Origin: Sordaria brevicollis
Taxonomy: Eukaryota > Ascomycota > Sordariomycetes > Sordariales > Sordariaceae
Assembly (NCBI GenBank): GCA_033439795.1
Contig: JAUTDP010000012.1
Span: 2,170,001-2,234,000 of the forward strand
Direction: 5' to 3'
Length of the DNA stretch: 64,000 bases
Shown here: in pieces, positions 60,081-64,000 of the stretch
How positions within the stretch are numbered: the stretch's first letter is position 1
How the letters are laid out: each line of letters begins with the position of its first letter
Notes under the pieces: generated by a model
The model's input: the letters and a program-made list of their open reading frames with translations, nothing else
Databases searched by the model: none
Told to the model about the DNA's origin: nothing
Program-made: the position numbers and the translations under genes

Positions 60081-60534
60081 AATATTTAATTAACGTAAAT
60101 TCTAACCAATTCTAGTACCTGGTACGTACTAGGCACACATAAGGAAGTATATAGTTGTATTATTAACTTAGTAAAATCGTAAAAGTCGTAATGTATAAAT
60201 ATATTGTATTATAGTATTGATTAGGAGCACCGTTAACTAATTAATATAATACCACCCAATATATTACGATTGTTGTTTTTAAATATAACGGTAATTTATA
60301 AGCTTCTTAATCTCGTTATCTTTATTATCAATTTATATTTGCCTCGAAGTAAGTAGGTAAAGTAGTAAGTAATATTTATAAAATATATATTCTAATATTA
60401 ATATTATAAATAATATATATATTTATTAATTTTTTAATACAATAACCGTATTTCTATAGCAAAATACTTAAAACTTTTCGTGTAGAATATATCGAATACG
60501 AATAATCAATTAGTATAAAAATTAGGAAGGTTTA

Positions 60535-61030
60535 TTTGAAGCGGAGCTTCAACATAGAGAAGTGTTGAAAAACACGAAACGCGTTGAGCGAAGTTTTCTT
60601 CTATAATACGGTAACCCCCCTGCAATTGCCACGTTAATCCTCCCGAGGTTTCTCGACCTGCAATTGGTTGAAAAAAGTTTTCGACCTGCAATTGGCTGGA
60701 TTAGACCCCCTATCCCTACCGCCAAGCTCGCTTAGGGCTTGGCATTTGAAAGTGGGTCCTATCAGGACAAAGTGGGTACCAAAATGATGAGTAAGCCGAG
60801 ACGAGTAATTTGGTACTACTCACGTGACTGTACCTAGCCTGCCGGCCGAGAAAAACGACTTTGAAAAAAAAAACCGACGGATGGATTTTCGAAGGAAGAA
60901 TTTCGAAAATTTCGCCAAGTCTTTTTACCTTCTTGCTTACCCTGTAGTTTCCCAAAAAAAATTCATAAAAAAAATTATTAAAAACTTTAAAAAAAAGAAG
61001 TAAGGTAGTAATATTGAGCTCCGCTTCAAG
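60535..61030. mobile_element. About 496 bp TA-flanked inverted-repeat element
   Basis: Ends YTTGAAGCGGAGCT are inverted over 14 bp, with one C/T difference. TA lies just outside each end (60533-60534 and 61031-61032). The inside is richer in GC than the surrounding block. It holds TCGACCTGCAATTGG twice (60653-60667 and 60681-60695) and a related CCTGCAATTGCC at about 60619. No gene is visible. Confidence 0.5.
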
Positions 61031-61274
61031 TAAATTTCTACCCACCCGTATAAAATTTGCCGAAGGCAAATTTTGCGGGGGTACGGGGGCGGCAGCCCTC
61101 GTATTAATATACTATCCCTATATAAAAACGTTAATTAAATATATTTAATAAAAAATAAAATATATTCATAAAAAACGTTTCTATAACTATACTTACTACT
61201 ACTTTTAAACACTCTAATAAAGTATTGAATTTGTATAATTATAGTATTAATTAATTATAGTTAATATTTTTTTA

Positions 61275-61450
61275 TATATATTTATATAATATTCGAGAAA
61301 TATGAAAAAAACCGTATAAATCGAAAAATCTAGGTAAGTCGTATAGAGTGCTTAGAATGCTAATCTTTACATATATTTATATAATATTTGAAAAAAATGA
61401 AAAAACCGTGTAAATCGAAAAATTTGGGTAAATCGTATAGAATACTAATC
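61275..61450. repeat. Two tandem copies of a 95 bp unit
   Basis: TTTATATAATATT starts at 61281 and again at 61376, each followed by the same series (GAAAAAACCGT, AAATCGAAAAAT, GGTAA.TCGTATAGA). The copies differ mainly by transitions. Confidence 0.7.
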
Positions 61451-63058
61451 GGTTAGCTAATATAATATTTATAACCGTAATAATTATTACGTATATTCTA
61501 TGCCGTTAAAAATCTCGTGATAGTATTGTATAATTGGTTAAAAAGTTTTAATTTACTAACGGCTCTTTAATAGGTATACGTTCCTAATCCTATATAATAT
61601 TTACAAATAAATTATAACCTTCCCTTATTTTTTCGAAATATTAAATATTAACCTACTTAATATAATAAAACCTAATACTGTACCGTTATATTACCTACTT
61701 TTAGAAAATATAAAACTAATTTATTTAAACCTTTATAAGGGTACGTACGTCTTACCTAATATGTAGAATAAAAGGTGCCTCTAAGGTAATTATTAGCGGT
61801 CGTTTACATTCGACGGTTTCGTATAATTCGTAACTGTTGCCTTACTATATTTTTAATTATTACAATAATTAGTTTTATATTAAGGTTTTAAAAGTAATAA
61901 AAAAATAATAATACTAAAAGTATTTATATAATAATTATTAACGTTTATAAAATTTATATTAATAAATAGGTATACCCTACTAATTTCTAAATACTTATAA
62001 TTGTATATATTTACCCAATTCAACGAAATAACGCCTACTCTTAATTTTGAATATAATAAACCGTTAAATTAATAACGGGAATTAACTAAAACCCGGGTAA
62101 TTAATTACTTCCTTTAAAAATTTAGTACGAAAATCGTTCTTTATTTTAATTACTTTAGCAAAATACTGATGGTCGATATCGAAAATATATTTTTATATAC
62201 TAAATAAGGAGAATTATTATATAACTATTATATTATTATATTTCAACGTAGAAAAATACCTTCGAGAAGGTTAATTATTAATATTTAATAAAAAAAAATA
62301 TTAATTTATAAATTAAAAAGAATAGTAAGCGAAAAAAGAAAAGTTCGAGACCTATAAAAAATCGGAAGAGACTTAAAGAAAATCGGAGGAGACCTAGAAT
62401 ATATTAGGGATAATAAAAAAAAATAATAAAGTATAAAAAAAGATAAAAGAAAGGGATAATAATTATACTTATAATAATAAAAGAGAATATTTACGAACGT
62501 AATTTGCCTATTACTACTTCTTCGAAATCCAACTATTATTTAAATACGCTAAAATCTTATCGTTAGCGGGTATATTCGCAAAAGTATTCTAAATAAATTC
62601 GTTATAAATTATTTTAAACCGTTAATATTTAATAGCGTATAATATATACTTTAAATAGGTTTTATACCTATTCCTAACCAATTTACGTCGTAAGGTCCAT
62701 TTATAATAAACGTAATAAAATAGGTATTTAACGTTTAATTTTAAAAAGGCTATATATACAACCTTTTATTCGATATTAAAATCGTTTATAAGAAAATAAC
62801 GAAATAGCTATAAATTTCTAATATACTCTATTACCTATTCTTTAATTACTATTAATAATACGTATATAATATTTGCGTTAGATTTTTCTATAAAAAAATA
62901 ATTATAAAGGATTTAATAACCGTATTCATTATAAACGAATATAATATAGAATAACTAATTAAATTAATTAATATTATACGTTATATTTATAAAAACGAGG
63001 TAATTATGCCTTTATAACGTTTTAAACTAATTTAGAAAAAGAAAAGGAGAATTAATAA

Positions 63059-63340
63059 ATGTAAGGGGGATAGTAGAGTATAGCATAGATACTGGGCCTA
63101 ATGAATTGATAAGGTTCTACGAAGAGAAAAGGGGGAAAAGCCGTACCGTAAAGCGGAGTCGTAGACTCTATCCTTTTGAAGGGGGCTATAAGTACGTAAG
63201 TAATTCTATAGAATTAATACGTACCGCCCGAATTATAATTATAAAGGTAGCTATAAGGAGTTAATTAGGCCGTAAAGCCTAATATAACCTCTTGGGCGGT
63301 AGCCTTATAATATTAGCCCCCTCCTTTCCTTTTAATTACT
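63059..63340 (+). repeat. Possible LTR start
   Basis: TGTAAGGGGGATAG follows a purine-rich stretch (AAAAAGAAAAGGAGA at about 63036-63050), which could be a polypurine tract. The next 280 bp are less AT-rich than their surroundings. No second copy lies in the window, so the end of the LTR and its element type are undetermined. Confidence 0.3.
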
Positions 63341-64000
63341 ATAATAATAATCGCTATTTAATTATTATTTATAAATACCTTTTAGAATTTAATCCCTCTA
63401 ATTTAATTATATACCCGTATTTTCGTCCTAATTTACGCAATTAATCGCCTACGCGTAATTAATTAATTTATACGCCAATTAGTTATTTATAGGCCTTCTT
63501 CCCGTCGTAAATCCGTTCCTCCTATAAAACCTTTTATTTCCCTTCCTCTTTCTCTCTTTTTCTCTTCCCTTTTCCTTTCTTTAGCGCGAAATTAAATCCT
63601 CTTAATAAATCCTCTTCTACGCTACAATCCCCTAAATTCTTATTAATTATAAATATAAATTCCCTTATTATAAACCTTTTTAAATTTACCCCCGAATAAT
63701 TAAAAATAATATATATTTTTAATATATTCGTTACTTTATAATAATAATTTTAATATTATTATTAATTTACTTTCTAATAGTAATAATAATAATATATTAT
63801 TCCCTAATATTATTAGGCCGTATTTAAAATTCCCTTTACTCTAGTTCTAATTATATTTTTAATTCCTACGGCGGTTTTACCTCTTTTTCCCTTCGGGTTG
63901 GTTTTAATTATTTATTTTTACCCTTACCCTATTAATTAATACGCTAATAACCTTTTTTTCGCGATTTTACCGCTTTAAATTTCGACCTTTATTATAATTT

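Larger units (their letters stand above)
60081..64000. repeat. RIP-altered AT-rich repeat DNA
   Basis: Composition switches abruptly to TpA-rich DNA with stops in all frames. I could not assign a transposon family to most of it. Islands that differ: the GC-richer element at 60535-61030, a CG-rich patch at about 61060-61100, tandem repeats at 61275-61450, and a possible LTR from 63059. Lys-rich fragments readable on the plus strand (about 62290-62400) do not identify a gene. Confidence 0.7.

Noticed and set aside
1..64000. CRISPR array, 5S rRNA or intact tRNA gene
   Set aside because: I looked for regularly spaced repeats and for tRNA and 5S consensus boxes. None was found apart from the decayed tRNA-like pair at 49871-50523.

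Overview
The window looks like a chromosome segment from a filamentous ascomycete, most likely Neurospora or a close Sordariales relative. Genes have short GT-AG introns (about 54-80 bp, with CTAAC or CTGAC branch sites) and GC-rich exons. They alternate with very AT-rich blocks in which recognisable transposon genes are broken almost only by C-to-T and G-to-A changes, the mark of repeat-induced point mutation (RIP). The species call is inference from these features.

Layout. 1-5557: RIP-degraded Ty1/copia retrotransposon on the minus strand, with a 142 bp LTR at its right end and a truncated LTR at the window edge. 5558-22427: Wee1-type kinase (+), MCM2 (-), UBR7/Mlo2-type UBR-box protein (+) and a large leucine-rich-repeat protein (-). 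25062-29517: an intact 4.46 kb transposon with 56 bp terminal inverted repeats. It holds a spliced DD34E Tc1/mariner-type transposase and, tail to tail with it, a 911-residue passenger gene of unknown function. 33231-44597: ribosomal protein L5 (-), HAD hydrolase (+), Ubp3/USP10-type deubiquitinase (-) and a Sae2/CtIP-type DNA-end-resection factor (-). 46780-53376: a second two-gene DNA transposon, destroyed by RIP, with short inverted termini and a TGTA target duplication; it carries an integrase-core transposase (+) and an unknown second gene (-). 54011-57990: seven-knuckle CCHC zinc protein (+) and a cytochrome b5-acyl-CoA dehydrogenase fusion (-). 58903-59497: a small inverted-repeat element into which a 235 bp TA-flanked MITE has inserted. 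From about 60080 to the end: RIP-altered AT-rich DNA with one GC-richer inverted-repeat island and a possible LTR.

The host genes are housekeeping and cell-cycle or DNA-maintenance functions (Wee1, MCM2, Sae2, RPL5, deubiquitinase) and show no sign of being a co-regulated cluster. A group of ACGCG/CGCG motifs lies in the mcm2/ubr7 divergent promoter and may give G1/S control. The most unusual content is the pair of two-gene transposons: one intact and free of RIP, one ruined, each with a large unrecognised gene next to its transposase.

All gene models were built by eye from splice sites and reading frame. Identities rest on motif recognition, and no database search was possible.
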